A program made the translations under genes and the position numbers. Source: Gemmatimonadota bacterium (GTDB taxonomy: Bacteria; Gemmatimonadota; Gemmatimonadetes; Longimicrobiales; Longimicrobiaceae). From it: 11,449 nt of DNA. The stretch spans positions 1 through 11,449 of the forward strand of contig JAHWJJ010000089.1 in assembly GCA_019348475.1 (NCBI GenBank), read 5' to 3'. Below the pieces are notes generated by a model. The model was not told where the DNA came from, did not search any database, and was given only the letters and a program-made list of their open reading frames with translations. This document shows positions 1 to 7,700 of this stretch, piece after piece (positions within the stretch are counted from its first letter, which is position 1; each line of letters opens with the position of its first letter).

Positions 1-55
1 TGAAAGGGTGAAAGGGTGAAAGGGTGAAAGGGTGAAAGGGTGAAAGGGTGAAAGG
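1..55. repeat. 8-bp tandem repeat, unit TGAAAGGG
   Basis: Six complete copies of TGAAAGGG followed by a 7-nt partial copy; the array is cut by the window start, so its full length is unknown. Because 8 is not a multiple of 3, the array reads through all three frames and puts a TGA stop in each + frame every 24 nt, so no + strand protein can run through it. It ends about 23 nt before the likely GTG start of the antitoxin-like gene, so a change in copy number would alter the upstream spacing of that gene. Perfect short arrays like this are prone to slippage. Confidence 0.95.
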
Positions 56-64
56 CGTGGCGAC

Positions 65-69
65 GGAGG
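65..69 (+). promoter_or_regulatory. Shine-Dalgarno site GGAGG for the frameshifted antitoxin gene
   Basis: GGAGG lies 8 nt before a GTG at 78. That GTG opens the frame encoding the expected N-terminus of the XRE antitoxin family (EHVTPADGNIFTDLGFPP). The site therefore supports translation starting at 78, in a different frame from the helix-turn-helix part of the gene. Confidence 0.6.
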
Positions 70-77
70 CGAGCATC

Positions 78-412
78 GTGGAGCACGTCACGCCCGCCGA
101 TGGAAACATTTTCACGGACCTGGGCTTTCCTCCGTTTTGGAAGCCGAATACCTCCGGGTTCGTTCGCGGCTGTTGGTCGAGATGATCCGCATCATCCGCG
201 AGCGCGGACTGAAGCAGAAAGCCGCTGCGGAACTGTTCGGCGTATCGCAGCCCCGCACAAGCGATCTGGTGCGGGGAAAGATCGAGGCGCTCACCCTCGA
301 TTCGCTGGTGACGATGCTGGCGCACGCGGGCGTTGCCGTGGACCTGTCGGTCCGCACCGCCGGCCAGGCACGCGGCCCTTGCAGTGACGTGCCGATCCGC
401 GCGGGCACCTGA
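78..412 (+). pseudogene. XRE-family helix-turn-helix antitoxin-like gene, split by a one-base frameshift
   Basis: The main intact piece is the frame 137-412, which with a TTG start gives 91 residues. It holds a Cro/CI-type helix-turn-helix: AAELFGVSQPRTSDLVRGK is the turn and recognition helix, followed by the conserved tail (lTLDSLVTMLAHAGV). This resembles the XRE antitoxins that pair with HigB/RelE-type toxins and act as DNA-binding autorepressors. The expected N-terminus of this family (NIFTDLGFPP, normally running on into an E-A-E-x-L-R-x-R-S segment) is present, but in another frame: it starts at GTG 78 behind a GGAGG site and stops at 183-185. The two frames meet at the T4 run at 135-138. 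One added base there restores a continuous protein of about 111 residues. The gene is therefore broken, read by slippage, or carries a sequencing error. No toxin gene is visible; in this family it usually lies just upstream, which is outside the window. Confidence 0.75.
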
Positions 413-413
413 C

Positions 414-446
414 GGAAGTCGGAACGACGGCTTCCGATCCGGATCG
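414..446. other. Hairpin plus 12-bp palindrome after the antitoxin-like gene
   Basis: A stem of 8 pairs (one G-T wobble; 414-421 with 428-435, loop GAACGA) begins one base after the stop of the antitoxin-like gene. It is followed by the perfect palindrome CGATCCGGATCG at 435-446. There is no T-run, so it is not a standard intrinsic terminator. It could weakly stop or pause transcription or bind a dimeric protein; neither can be shown from sequence. Confidence 0.35.
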
Positions 447-577
447 CCGGACCGGGAGCCGGATCTGCTGCATCTCCATCGGATACAAACACTTCCGTCA
501 ACCGCAGGATGGCGGTAGATTTGACGCTGCCGTCCCTCCCGGTCCCGTCCCCCTCCTTCAGCACACCGAGGTTCCCC

Positions 578-1960
578 GTGGCATCCCAGCTCTCCGCACG
601 CCGCTCGCACGCGGCGCTCTTCGCGCTGTTGCTGCTGGCGGCCTGTTCCGACGCGCTGCCGTCCGCGCCCGGGGTGCCGCTGCCGGCGCCACCGGCGGAT
701 GCGCTGGCCGTGCTGCGCTGCACCGCGCAGGTGCGCCCGGCGGTGGTCACGTGTGCGCCGGACGGCGCGGCGGGCGGGGCCCAGGCCACCATCCTGGGGG
801 GGCAGGGGGTGAACGTGCGGCTGACCGCCAGCAACTTTGAAAACGACACGGCGGCCGGCCTGTTCTCCATGGACGTGACCGTGCAGAACCTGCTGGCCAC
901 GCCCATGGGCGCCGCCGACCCCGGCGCCGTGTCGGGGGTTTACGTGTTCTTCTACTCCGGGCCGGCCTCGGCCACGGGGACGGTGGATGTGTACCAGCCC
1001 GATGGAGAGGGCGTGTTCACCGCAGCGGGGCAGGCGTACTTCCACTGGCCCGAGGTGCTGCCCCGCAACGGGGTGAGCCAGCCCAGGCGGTGGCGGTTCA
1101 GCGTATCGAAATCCGTGCAGAGCTTTCAGTTCCAGGTGTACGTGAAGACGGAGCTGATGCCCCTGCTGGTGTTCGACCTGGCGGCCGGCGGCAACCGCGA
1201 CATCTACCGCATGGCCATGGACGGCAGCGACCTGCTGCGGCTCACCACCCACGCGGCCGACGACCGCAACCCCTCGGCCAGCCGCAGCACCGTCGTCTTC
1301 GCCACCTTCCGCCACGGCAAGTCCGAGATCTACTCCGTGCCGCTGGCCGGGGGCGCGGAAACCCGGCTGACCACCACGGCGGCCAGCGAGGGCGACCCGG
1401 CGCTCTCGCCCGACGGACTGCGCCTGGCGTACACCAGCGACGCGGTGGTCGGCGTGAGCAAGGTGTGGACGGCCAACCCCGACGGCACCGGCGCCGTCCG
1501 CGCCACGCGCACCAGCTTCGGTTCCGACGCGGAGCCCGAGGCGGCGCCCGCGTGGGCCCCCACGGGGAATCGGCTGGCGCTGGTGGCGACGGCGAGCGGA
1601 TCGGCGGACGTGTACGACTTTGCGCTGGGCGGCGTTCCGTCGCTGCTGGCGGGCGGCACCACCGCCGAGGTGGACCCGGCGTGGAGCCCCGACGGCACGC
1701 GAGTGGTCTACACCAGCAACGTCACCGGCGCGGGCGACGTGTACATGCTGCGCCTGTCTGACGGGCAGGTGACGCGGCTGACCTCCGGCGCGACGGCCGA
1801 GTCGTACGCCACCTGGACCGGCAACGGCCGCATCGTCTACCTGACCTTCCTTTCCGGCGGGGGCACGGAACTGCGCTGGCTGAACCCCGACGTGCCGGGG
1901 AGCGGGGGCGTGATCCCGGTGACCGGCGCGCCCAACCGGCCGCACGCGGTCCCGTTCTGA
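578..1960 (+). CDS. Lipoprotein with a shared N-terminal domain and a C-terminal TolB-like beta-propeller
   Basis: Predicted exported lipoprotein of 460 residues. The GTG at 578 is preferred over the ATG at 509 because it has GAGG 7 nt upstream and puts a proper signal peptide at the N-terminus: basic ARR, hydrophobic ALFALLLL, lipobox LAAC with Cys23. Ser at +2 favours the outer membrane if Lol rules apply. From the 509 start it would have 483 residues. Residues about 35-188 form a domain also found at the N-terminus of the giant lipoprotein at 4723: DALxVLxC, a Cys48-x10-Cys59 pair, GGQ, LxASNF, TGTVxV, RWRF and VYV. Residues about 190-460 carry repeated propeller blades of the PD40/TolB kind, with recurring DIYRM, SPDGLRLAYTS, WSPDGTRVVYTS and DVYML motifs, about six blades. 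Such propellers usually bind proteins or peptides; no catalytic residues are evident. No clear promoter was found, and the next gene has its own. Confidence 0.85.
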   Translation: MASQLSARRSHAALFALLLLAACSDALPSAPGVPLPAPPADALAVLRCTAQVRPAVVTCAPDGAAGGAQATILGGQGVNVRLTASNFENDTAAGLFSMDVTVQNLLATPMGAADPGAVSGVYVFFYSGPASATGTVDVYQPDGEGVFTAAGQAYFHWPEVLPRNGVSQPRRWRFSVSKSVQSFQFQVYVKTELMPLLVFDLAAGGNRDIYRMAMDGSDLLRLTTHAADDRNPSASRSTVVFATFRHGKSEIYSVPLAGGAETRLTTTAASEGDPALSPDGLRLAYTSDAVVGVSKVWTANPDGTGAVRATRTSFGSDAEPEAAPAWAPTGNRLALVATASGSADVYDFALGGVPSLLAGGTTAEVDPAWSPDGTRVVYTSNVTGAGDVYMLRLSDGQVTRLTSGATAESYATWTGNGRIVYLTFLSGGGTELRWLNPDVPGSGGVIPVTGAPNRPHAVPF

Positions 1961-1978
1961 CCCCCGCCGCACCTCGGG

Positions 1979-2007
1979 TTGACAGACGGTGTGTTTTCGG
2001 CGAAATT
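1979..2007 (+). promoter_or_regulatory. Candidate sigma-70-type promoter of rplU-rpmA
   Basis: A perfect -35 hexamer TTGACA (1979-1984), a 17-bp spacer and a weak -10 GAAATT (2002-2007) that keeps the A at position 2 and the T at position 6. It starts 18 nt after the stop of the propeller lipoprotein and lies in a locally AT-richer stretch. The implied leader is about 50 nt. The -10 match is only 3 of 6. The same TTGAC-17-GANATT layout recurs before the giant lipoprotein gene. Confidence 0.6.
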
Positions 2008-2064
2008 ACCCTTCTTGTGTTGGAATACGGGTAATCCCCGTCCGTGCAACGGAGTCCAGAAACC

Positions 2065-2379
2065 ATGTACGCCATCATCCGCACCGGCGGCAAGCAGTTC
2101 CGTGCCGAGCCGGGCAAGACGCTTCGCATTCCGTCCGTCGACACCCCGGCCGGCGAGACGCTTCGCTTCGAGGACGTGCTTCTTGGGGCCGACGGCGAAA
2201 CGGTCAAGATCGGCGCGCCCGGCGTGGCCGGTGCGTCGGTGACGGCCGAGGTCGTCCGCCACGGCAAGGGCGAGAAGATCATCATCTTCAAGCACAAGCG
2301 CCGCAAGAACTACCGCCGCAAGCAGGGGCACCGTCAGAAATTCACTGAGGTTCGCGTTGGCGAGATCAACCTCGGCTAA
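2065..2379 (+). CDS. rplU: 50S ribosomal protein L21
   Basis: A 104-residue protein, the normal length for bacterial L21, which binds 23S rRNA in the large subunit. The N-terminus MYAIIRTGGKQFR and the C-terminal stretch FKHKRRKNYRRKQGHRQKFT, followed by a V-x-V-x-x-I tail, are diagnostic for the family. The ATG at 2065 is chosen because the family starts at MYAII; GGAG lies 10 nt upstream. An in-frame start at 2044 would add seven residues unlike any L21. It is the first gene of a two-gene operon; its TAA stop overlaps the Shine-Dalgarno sequence of rpmA, 12 nt before the rpmA start, so translation of the two is probably coupled. Confidence 0.98.
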   Translation: MYAIIRTGGKQFRAEPGKTLRIPSVDTPAGETLRFEDVLLGADGETVKIGAPGVAGASVTAEVVRHGKGEKIIIFKHKRRKNYRRKQGHRQKFTEVRVGEINLG

Positions 2380-2391
2380 AGGAGAGCAGCC

Positions 2392-2691
2392 ATGGCACAC
2401 AAGAAGGGCGGCGGCTCGACCCGCAACGGGCGCGACTCGAACGCGCAGCGGCTGGGGGTCAAGCGGTTCGGTGGCGAGCGCGTGCTCGCCGGGAACATCC
2501 TGATCCGCCAGCGCGGCACCCGGTTTCACCCGGGGATCAACGTTGGCATCGGCAGCGACGACACCCTGTTCGCCCTGGTGGACGGGCAGGTGCAGTTCGG
2601 CCGCAAGGACAAGAAGCGCAAGGACGTCTCGGTGATCCCCTTCCCGGCGGAGCCGGTGGAGGTGGTGGTGGATACCGAGGCCGCGGACTGA
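2392..2691 (+). CDS. rpmA: 50S ribosomal protein L27
   Basis: A 99-residue L27, whose N-terminal arm reaches towards the peptidyl-transferase centre in the family. The start [20 protein letters not shown] is the mature-type N-terminus, without the short leader that Firmicutes cleave off. The core [15 protein letters not shown] and [17 protein letters not shown] is conserved. AAGGAG lies 7 nt before the ATG and overlaps the rplU stop. The tail ([13 protein letters not shown]) is an acidic extension past the usual core. In many bacteria obgE follows; here a terminator follows and the next gene is an aminotransferase. Confidence 0.98.
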   Translation: MAHKKGGGSTRNGRDSNAQRLGVKRFGGERVLAGNILIRQRGTRFHPGINVGIGSDDTLFALVDGQVQFGRKDKKRKDVSVIPFPAEPVEVVVDTEAAD

Positions 2692-2713
2692 CGCGCGCGT
2701 CTTCCAGATCGTG

Positions 2714-2755
2714 AGAACCGCCCCGGCACCTGCTGCCGGGGCGGTTCTTCGTTGT
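2714..2755 (+). terminator. Intrinsic terminator of rplU-rpmA
   Basis: A perfect 15-bp stem (2714-2728 with 2734-2748) with a 5-nt loop (CCTGC), then a T-rich tail TTCTTCGTTGT. It lies 22 nt after the rpmA stop, which fits the end of the ribosomal protein operon. Confidence 0.9.
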
Positions 2756-3096
2756 GTGCGCACCCGGCGACCGGGCCTCTCCCCCGCCAGTCATTTTCGC
2801 TCGTTCCTCACGACGGCTGGCGACCACTCCCCGAAACTGCGGGGGAGGGGTGGGTGGAGCACGGGGTAATCCACCGACGCAAGGTTTCCACCTCGCCCAC
2901 TGTTTTCTGCGCCACGCAGGGGCCTCGGGCGCGCACGCCCGCACCCCCGCACCCCCGCACTCCCGCACTCCCGCACTCCCGCACCCCCGCACCCCCGCAC
3001 TCCCGCACTCCCGCACTCCCTCCCGGCGAGAATCCTGCATACCGCTCCGGCCGAGCGAATTCCTGCATCTGTCACGGTACCACCGACCGAGGAGCC
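2756..3096. other. Non-coding leader region between rpmA and alaC
   Basis: A 341-nt stretch with no convincing gene. An open frame runs through it from 2752 into alaC, but the translated tandem repeat is low-complexity Pro/His/Arg/Thr/Ser and unlike any aminotransferase N-terminus. Contents: an imperfect inverted repeat (2776-2787 with 2839-2850, 11 of 12 Watson-Crick pairs), the 8-bp tandem array at 2939-3018, and a direct repeat TCCTGCAT at 3033-3040 and 3061-3068, 28 bp apart, just before the alaC start. No strong promoter is visible, though alaC needs one after the upstream terminator. Confidence 0.6.
2939..3018. repeat. 8-bp tandem repeat, unit CCGCACYC, in two exact 40-bp super-units
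   Basis: Ten uninterrupted copies of CCGCACCC or CCGCACTC. The variant base follows the order C,C,T,T,T,C,C,T,T,T, so 2939-2978 and 2979-3018 are exact 40-bp duplicates. This shows two growth steps: 8-bp slippage, then duplication of a five-unit block. It lies about 80 nt before the alaC ATG. Confidence 0.95.
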
Positions 3097-4368
3097 ATGT
3101 CCGTTCCCCCGTCCGCGCCCGGCGCGCAGTCCACGCCCGCGTCCCCCTGGCCGCCCACCTCCAGCGCCGACTTTCCGCGCATCGGCAGCCTGCCGGCGTA
3201 CGTCTTTGCGCAGGTGAACGCGGAGAAGGCGGAGCGCGTGGCCGCGGGCGAGGACGTGATCGACCTGGGGATGGGCAACCCGGACCTGGGCACGCCGGGG
3301 CACATCGTGGAAGAGATGGTGGCGCACGCGCGCGACAAGAAGCACCACCGCTACAGCGCCTCGCGCGGCATCTACGGCCTGCGCGAGGGGATGGCCGATC
3401 ACTACCGCGACCGGTACGGCGTGCAGCTGGACGCCGAGACGGAGGTGGTGGTGACCATCGGAGCCAAGGAGGGCGTCGCGCACCTGATGCTGGCGATCCT
3501 GGGCGCCGGCGACGCGGTGATCCTTCCCTCGCCGGCGTACCCCATCCACAGCTACGCCCCGAGGTTCGCGGGCGGGAGCGTGCTCCCCGTCCCCCTGCAG
3601 GGAGACGGCCAGGGATACGTGCGCGGCGACGCGCTGCTGGACGCCGTGGAGGCGGCGTGCCGGACCGCCGGCCGGCCCCCGAAGGCGCTCCTCCTCTCGT
3701 TCCCCAACAACCCCACCACGCTGCAGGCGCCGCCGGGTTTCTTCGAGCGGGCGGTGGAGGTGTGCCGCCGCAACCGGCTGCTGCTGATCCACGACTTTGC
3801 CTACGCGGACTTCGGTTTTGGCGATGATCCGCCCAGCGTGCTGCAGGTGCCGGGGGCAAAGGACATTGCGGTGGAGTTCTTTTCGATGTCCAAGTCGTAC
3901 TGCATGGCGGGATGGCGCGTGGGGTTCTGCGTGGGGAACCCCGCGATGGTGGGGGCGCTGACGCGCATCAAGAGCTACCTGGACTACGGCATCTTTCAGC
4001 CCATCCAGATCGCCGCGGCGCACGCGCTGCGGGCGGGGCAGGAGTGCGTGGCGGAGACGCGGGACACGTACCGCGGCCGGGCCGCGGCGCTCACGGAAGG
4101 GCTGCGGGCGGCGGGATGGGACGTTCCCGCGCCGCGGGCCACCATGTTCATCTGGGCGCCGATCCCCGCGCCGTTCGTGGGGACACCGTCCATCGAGTTC
4201 GCGCGGATGCTGCTGCGCGAGGCCGGCGTCGTGGTGTCCCCGGGGGTGGGGTTCGGGCCCGAGGGGGAAGGGTGCGTGCGGTTTGCGCTCATCGAGCCCG
4301 AGGAGCGCCTGCGCGAGGCGGGTGCACGCATCGGCCGGGTGCTGCGGCGCGCGAAGGCCGCCGCGTAG
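3097..4368 (+). CDS. alaC: Alanine aminotransferase, AlaC type (class I/II PLP-dependent)
   Basis: A 423-residue fold-type I aminotransferase. It resembles E. coli AlaC closely along its length: FPRIGSLPAYVF, IDLGMGNPDLGTPGHIVE, YSASRGIYGLR, TIGAKEGVAHLMLAIL, PSPAYPIH, FPNNPTT, HDFAYADF, AVEFFSMSKSYCMAGWR, RIKSYLDYG and VRFALIE. It should transfer amino groups between alanine/pyruvate and glutamate/2-oxoglutarate in the cytoplasm. Key residues: Lys266 (SKSY) as the PLP Schiff base, Asp233 and Tyr236 at the cofactor, Arg395 for the substrate carboxylate. The first 25 or so residues are a Pro/Ser-rich extension beyond the conserved start (FPRIG). The ATG at 3097 has GAGG only 4 nt upstream. LL-diaminopimelate aminotransferases are related, but the sequence matches AlaC better. 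It is flanked by terminators and so is probably transcribed alone. Confidence 0.88.
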   Translation: MSVPPSAPGAQSTPASPWPPTSSADFPRIGSLPAYVFAQVNAEKAERVAAGEDVIDLGMGNPDLGTPGHIVEEMVAHARDKKHHRYSASRGIYGLREGMADHYRDRYGVQLDAETEVVVTIGAKEGVAHLMLAILGAGDAVILPSPAYPIHSYAPRFAGGSVLPVPLQGDGQGYVRGDALLDAVEAACRTAGRPPKALLLSFPNNPTTLQAPPGFFERAVEVCRRNRLLLIHDFAYADFGFGDDPPSVLQVPGAKDIAVEFFSMSKSYCMAGWRVGFCVGNPAMVGALTRIKSYLDYGIFQPIQIAAAHALRAGQECVAETRDTYRGRAAALTEGLRAAGWDVPAPRATMFIWAPIPAPFVGTPSIEFARMLLREAGVVVSPGVGFGPEGEGCVRFALIEPEERLREAGARIGRVLRRAKAAA

Positions 4369-4393
4369 GCGGCGGATCCCGCTGTCCTGATGG

Positions 4394-4433
4394 AAGGGTG
4401 AGGCCGGACGTGCGCGTCCGCCCTCACCTTTTT
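4394..4433 (+). terminator. Intrinsic terminator of alaC
   Basis: Stem 4397-4410 with 4415-4428, 13 of 14 pairs with one C-C mismatch, loop TGCG, followed directly by TTTTT. It lies about 28 nt after the alaC stop. Confidence 0.9.
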
Positions 4434-4544
4434 GGTCTCGGGCGAGCACGGAGCGCCTTCGGCAGGTTTGGAAACTTTCTACCGCAAAATGTGCGGTGCG
4501 CCGCGTGGTGCGCTGCCCGTTCCATGTCCGTGCGATTGCTTCTC

Positions 4545-4573
4545 TTGACTCTGGTGGCAACAAGTGAGACATT
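4545..4573 (+). promoter_or_regulatory. Candidate promoter of the giant lipoprotein gene
   Basis: -35 TTGACT (4545-4550), a 17-bp spacer and -10 GACATT (4568-4573). The layout matches the candidate rplU promoter closely (TTGACA-17-GAAATT). The -10 is weak against the E. coli consensus, but the agreement between the two sites supports both. Confidence 0.5.
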
Positions 4574-4710
4574 AAGGCGTTGCAGCGCCGCGTCGCTCCC
4601 GCGCGCAGCCGCCCCCTCCTCTGGTTGTGGCGTCAGCCGTACCCCGTCCGCCCCGGCGCTGGCCTCCCCAGCCGCCCGTCCAGCTGTTTTCTTCCAGCAC
4701 TCCCCTCGTC

Positions 4711-4714
4711 GGAG
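4711..4714 (+). promoter_or_regulatory. Shine-Dalgarno site that sets the giant lipoprotein start
   Basis: GGAG lies 8 nt before the ATG at 4723. The upstream in-frame GTG at 4627 would put 32 Pro-rich residues in front of the signal peptide, so 4723 is preferred. Confidence 0.65.
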
Positions 4715-4722
4715 CCGTCATC

Positions 4723-7700
4723 ATGTCCTTGCGTAGACGCGCCCTGTTCCTGGCGGGCCTTTTCGTCGCGGTTTCGTGCAGCGACGCGGGGAACCCGCTC
4801 GAGCCCGGCCCCACCCCCAGGCCCCGGCCGGTGGACGCCCTGCAGGTGCTGCAGTGCGCGGTGAACATCCCCACGGCCACGATGCAGTGCGCGCTCCCCC
4901 AGCCCAACGCGGGCGGCGCCCTGGCCGCCGGGCAGATGATCACGGGCGGCCAGAACAAGTACGTCACGCTCAGCGCCTCGAACTTCGCGTCCACGGCGAG
5001 CAGCCTGGAGTTCAACGTCACGGTGAAGAGCCTGATGCGCCAGGCGCTGGGGACGGAGAACGGGGAGACGCTGCACGCGAACGGCGTGCGGGTGTGGTTC
5101 GCCGACGATCCGGTGGCGCAGCCGACGGGCACGGTTTCGGTGGACTCGGCGTCGGGCGTCGGGACGCTGCTCACGGCGCCGACTCCTTACTTCCAGTACG
5201 ACACCATCCTGCGCACCAACCAGACGTCGAAGCCCAAGCGCTGGCGGTTCGACTTTTCCGGCGGGGCCACGAACATCCAGTTCAAGGTCTACGTCGTCGC
5301 GCAGGTGCAGTACCCGAACGGCTGGGTAGACGTCACCCCGCCGCTGGACACGCTGGCGCCCGGCGCGACGGTGGACCTGGACGGCATCGCCTACGACGCG
5401 CGCGCCGACTCGGCCCCCGCGGTCAGCCAGACGCTCACCTGGAGCAGCAGCGACGGGGCCGTGGCCACGGTCGACGCGGGGACCGGCGTGGTCAGCGCGG
5501 TCGCCGCGGGGACGGCCACCATCACCGCCTCCAACGGCACCCAGACGGGGTCCGCGACTATCGTCGTGAACACCCGGCCGGCGTTCGTGGTCGACAGCAT
5601 CCTGGCCATCAGCAACGTCACCATCCCCGAGCCGGCGCCGGGGCTGCTTGAGGGCGCGTCGGACGGCGACGGGCACACGCCTTCGGTGGTCCCCGACACG
5701 GTGACCACGGCGCGCGGCGGCACCGCGTGGCTGAACGCTGACGGCAGCCTGCAGTACCTGAGCAAGGCCGGCTTCGCGGGGCGCGACACCATCCCCTTCC
5801 AGCTCACCGACGGCGTCTCCCGCCGGCCGGCGTACGCGGTGGTGGACGTGGCGGCCTCCAGCTACTGGTACGTGCGGCCGGGCGGCACGGGCGACGGGCG
5901 CGACCGCTTCCCCTTCGGCACGCTGGCGCAGGCGCAGGACTCGGCCGCGGCGGGTGACACCATCCTGGTGCTGGCGAACGGCGTACAGCAGGTGGATGGG
6001 CCCGTGACGCTGAAAGCCGACCAGGCGATCCTGGGCCAGGGGATCCCCACCTCCCTCACCCGCGAGGTGAACGGGCAGACGGTCACCATCCTGGCCGCCG
6101 GGGCGGCGCCGGGGCTCACCAACACGGCGGCGGGCGCCACGGTGACGCTTGGCACCGGCAACGTGATCCGCGGCGTCGGCATCACGGCGGCGGCGGGCGC
6201 GGCGATCTCGGGCTCCGGCTTCGGCGCGCTCTTCGTGCGCGAGGTGGACGTGAACCCCGCGGGGCCGGCGCTGCTGCTGGCCACCGGCGCGGTCGACGCG
6301 GTGTTCGGCACCCTCTCGTCCACCGGAAGCGCCACCACCGGCGTCAGCCTGACCGGCGTAACCGGCACCCTCACGGCCACGGCCGGCGCCATCGGCAACG
6401 CCACCGGCACGGCGTTCCACGTCTCCGGCGGTTCGGCGGACGTCAGCTACGCGGGCTCCATCAGCAACTCGGCCGGTCCGGCGGTGTCCATCTCCGGCCG
6501 CACGGGCGGCACGCTCACGCTGTCGGGAACGATCACCGACACGGGCGCGGGGATCTCCGTCACCGGGAACACCGGCGGCACCATCGAGTTCACCGGCAGC
6601 AGCAAGTCCATCAGCACCGGCACCGGGGCGGGCGTGTCGCTCGCCACCAACACCGGCGCCACCATCAGCTTCGCGGGCGGCGGACTGGCGGTGAGCACGA
6701 CGTCGGGCGCAGGCTTCACGGCCACGGGCGGCGGCACGGTATCGGTGACCGGGGCCGGCAACTCCATCGCGACCACCAGCGGGACGGCGCTCGACCTCAA
6801 CGGCGTCTCCACCGGCACCGGCGGCGCGAGCTTCGTCTCCGTATCCGCCAACGGCGCGGCGAGCGGCATCACGCTCGCGAACCTCACAGGCGCGGGCGTG
6901 CAGGTGACCGGCACCGGCACCACGGCGGGCTCCGGCGGCACCATCCAGAACACCACCGGCCACGCCGTGTCGCTCGCCAGCCTGGCGGGGGCGGACAGCG
7001 TGCGCCTGCAGTACATCAACGTGAGCGGAGGCGCCGGCGGAAACGCGGGCGTCTTCGGCTCCGCCTTCGGGACGCTGCGGGTGGCGGGCCTGTCGGTCGG
7101 CACCACCGGCGGACCGGCGCTCAGCCTGTCCACGGGTACGCTGAACGGCGGCTTCTCGTCGCTCAGCTCGGTTAACAGCGCCAACAACGGCGTGATCCTC
7201 ACCAGCGTCGACGGCTCGTTCACGGCCGCGGCCGGTACCATCAGCAACGCCGGGTCCACCGGCTTCGCCGTCGCGGGCGGGGGCGTGAGCGCCACGTACC
7301 AGGGCGGCATCAGCCAGGGCGCGAACAACGCGCCGCTGGTGGCGGTGAGCGGCAGCCACACGGGCACGCTGACGTTCGATACGGGGACCCTGAGCGCGAG
7401 CACGGGCACGGGCCTCTCGTTCAACGCGGCGGACGGCGCCTATGCATTCAACGGCACGACCACCCTGAACGGCGGCGACGCGGGGATCGACATCACCAAC
7501 GGCTCCACCGGCACGTTCACCTTCGGCACGGGGACCAGCGTCACCAGCCCCACCGGGTCGGCGTTCACGGTCTACGGCAGTTCGCCGACGGTTGCCTACA
7601 GCGGCAACCTGACCAAGGGGAACGCGGGGCTGCTGGTGGAGATCGGCGAGCAGCCGGGGGGCAGCGTCACCTTCCAGACGGGTACGCTCGCGGCGACGGC

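Larger units (their letters stand above)
4434..4722. other. Long leader region before the giant lipoprotein gene
   Basis: A 289-nt stretch without a convincing gene. It holds a small inverted repeat ACCGCA-AAATG-TGCGGT (4481-4497), beside an AT-richer patch GGTTTGGAAACTTTC, and a candidate promoter at 4545-4573. If that promoter is used, the transcript has a leader of about 140 nt before the ATG at 4723, long enough for regulatory structure. No known riboswitch was recognised. Confidence 0.55.

Noticed and set aside
521..549. TTGACG at 521 as a promoter for the propeller lipoprotein
   Set aside because: No acceptable -10 hexamer lies 16-18 bp downstream (CCCGTC).
509..577. ATG at 509 as start of the propeller lipoprotein
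   Set aside because: It adds 23 Pro/Ser-rich residues before the signal peptide and has a poor ribosome site; GTG 578 fits better. It cannot be fully excluded.
2939..3018. CRISPR array
   Set aside because: The units are 8 bp and contiguous, without spacers; it is a simple tandem repeat.
2752..3096. N-terminal extension of alaC of 115 residues
   Set aside because: The frame is open only because the repeat and GC-rich leader lack stops; it begins inside the rpmA terminator tail and has no family similarity.
2791..4572. Minus-strand open frame of 593 codons opposite alaC
   Set aside because: It runs through the tandem repeat and the alaC terminator, has His/Arg-rich low-complexity sequence, and lies opposite a clear aminotransferase.
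4524..4736. Possible 70-residue small protein (start MSVRLLLLTLVATSE) before the giant gene
   Set aside because: It has a signal-like N-terminus but no Shine-Dalgarno site. It contains the candidate promoter and overlaps the next gene's start.
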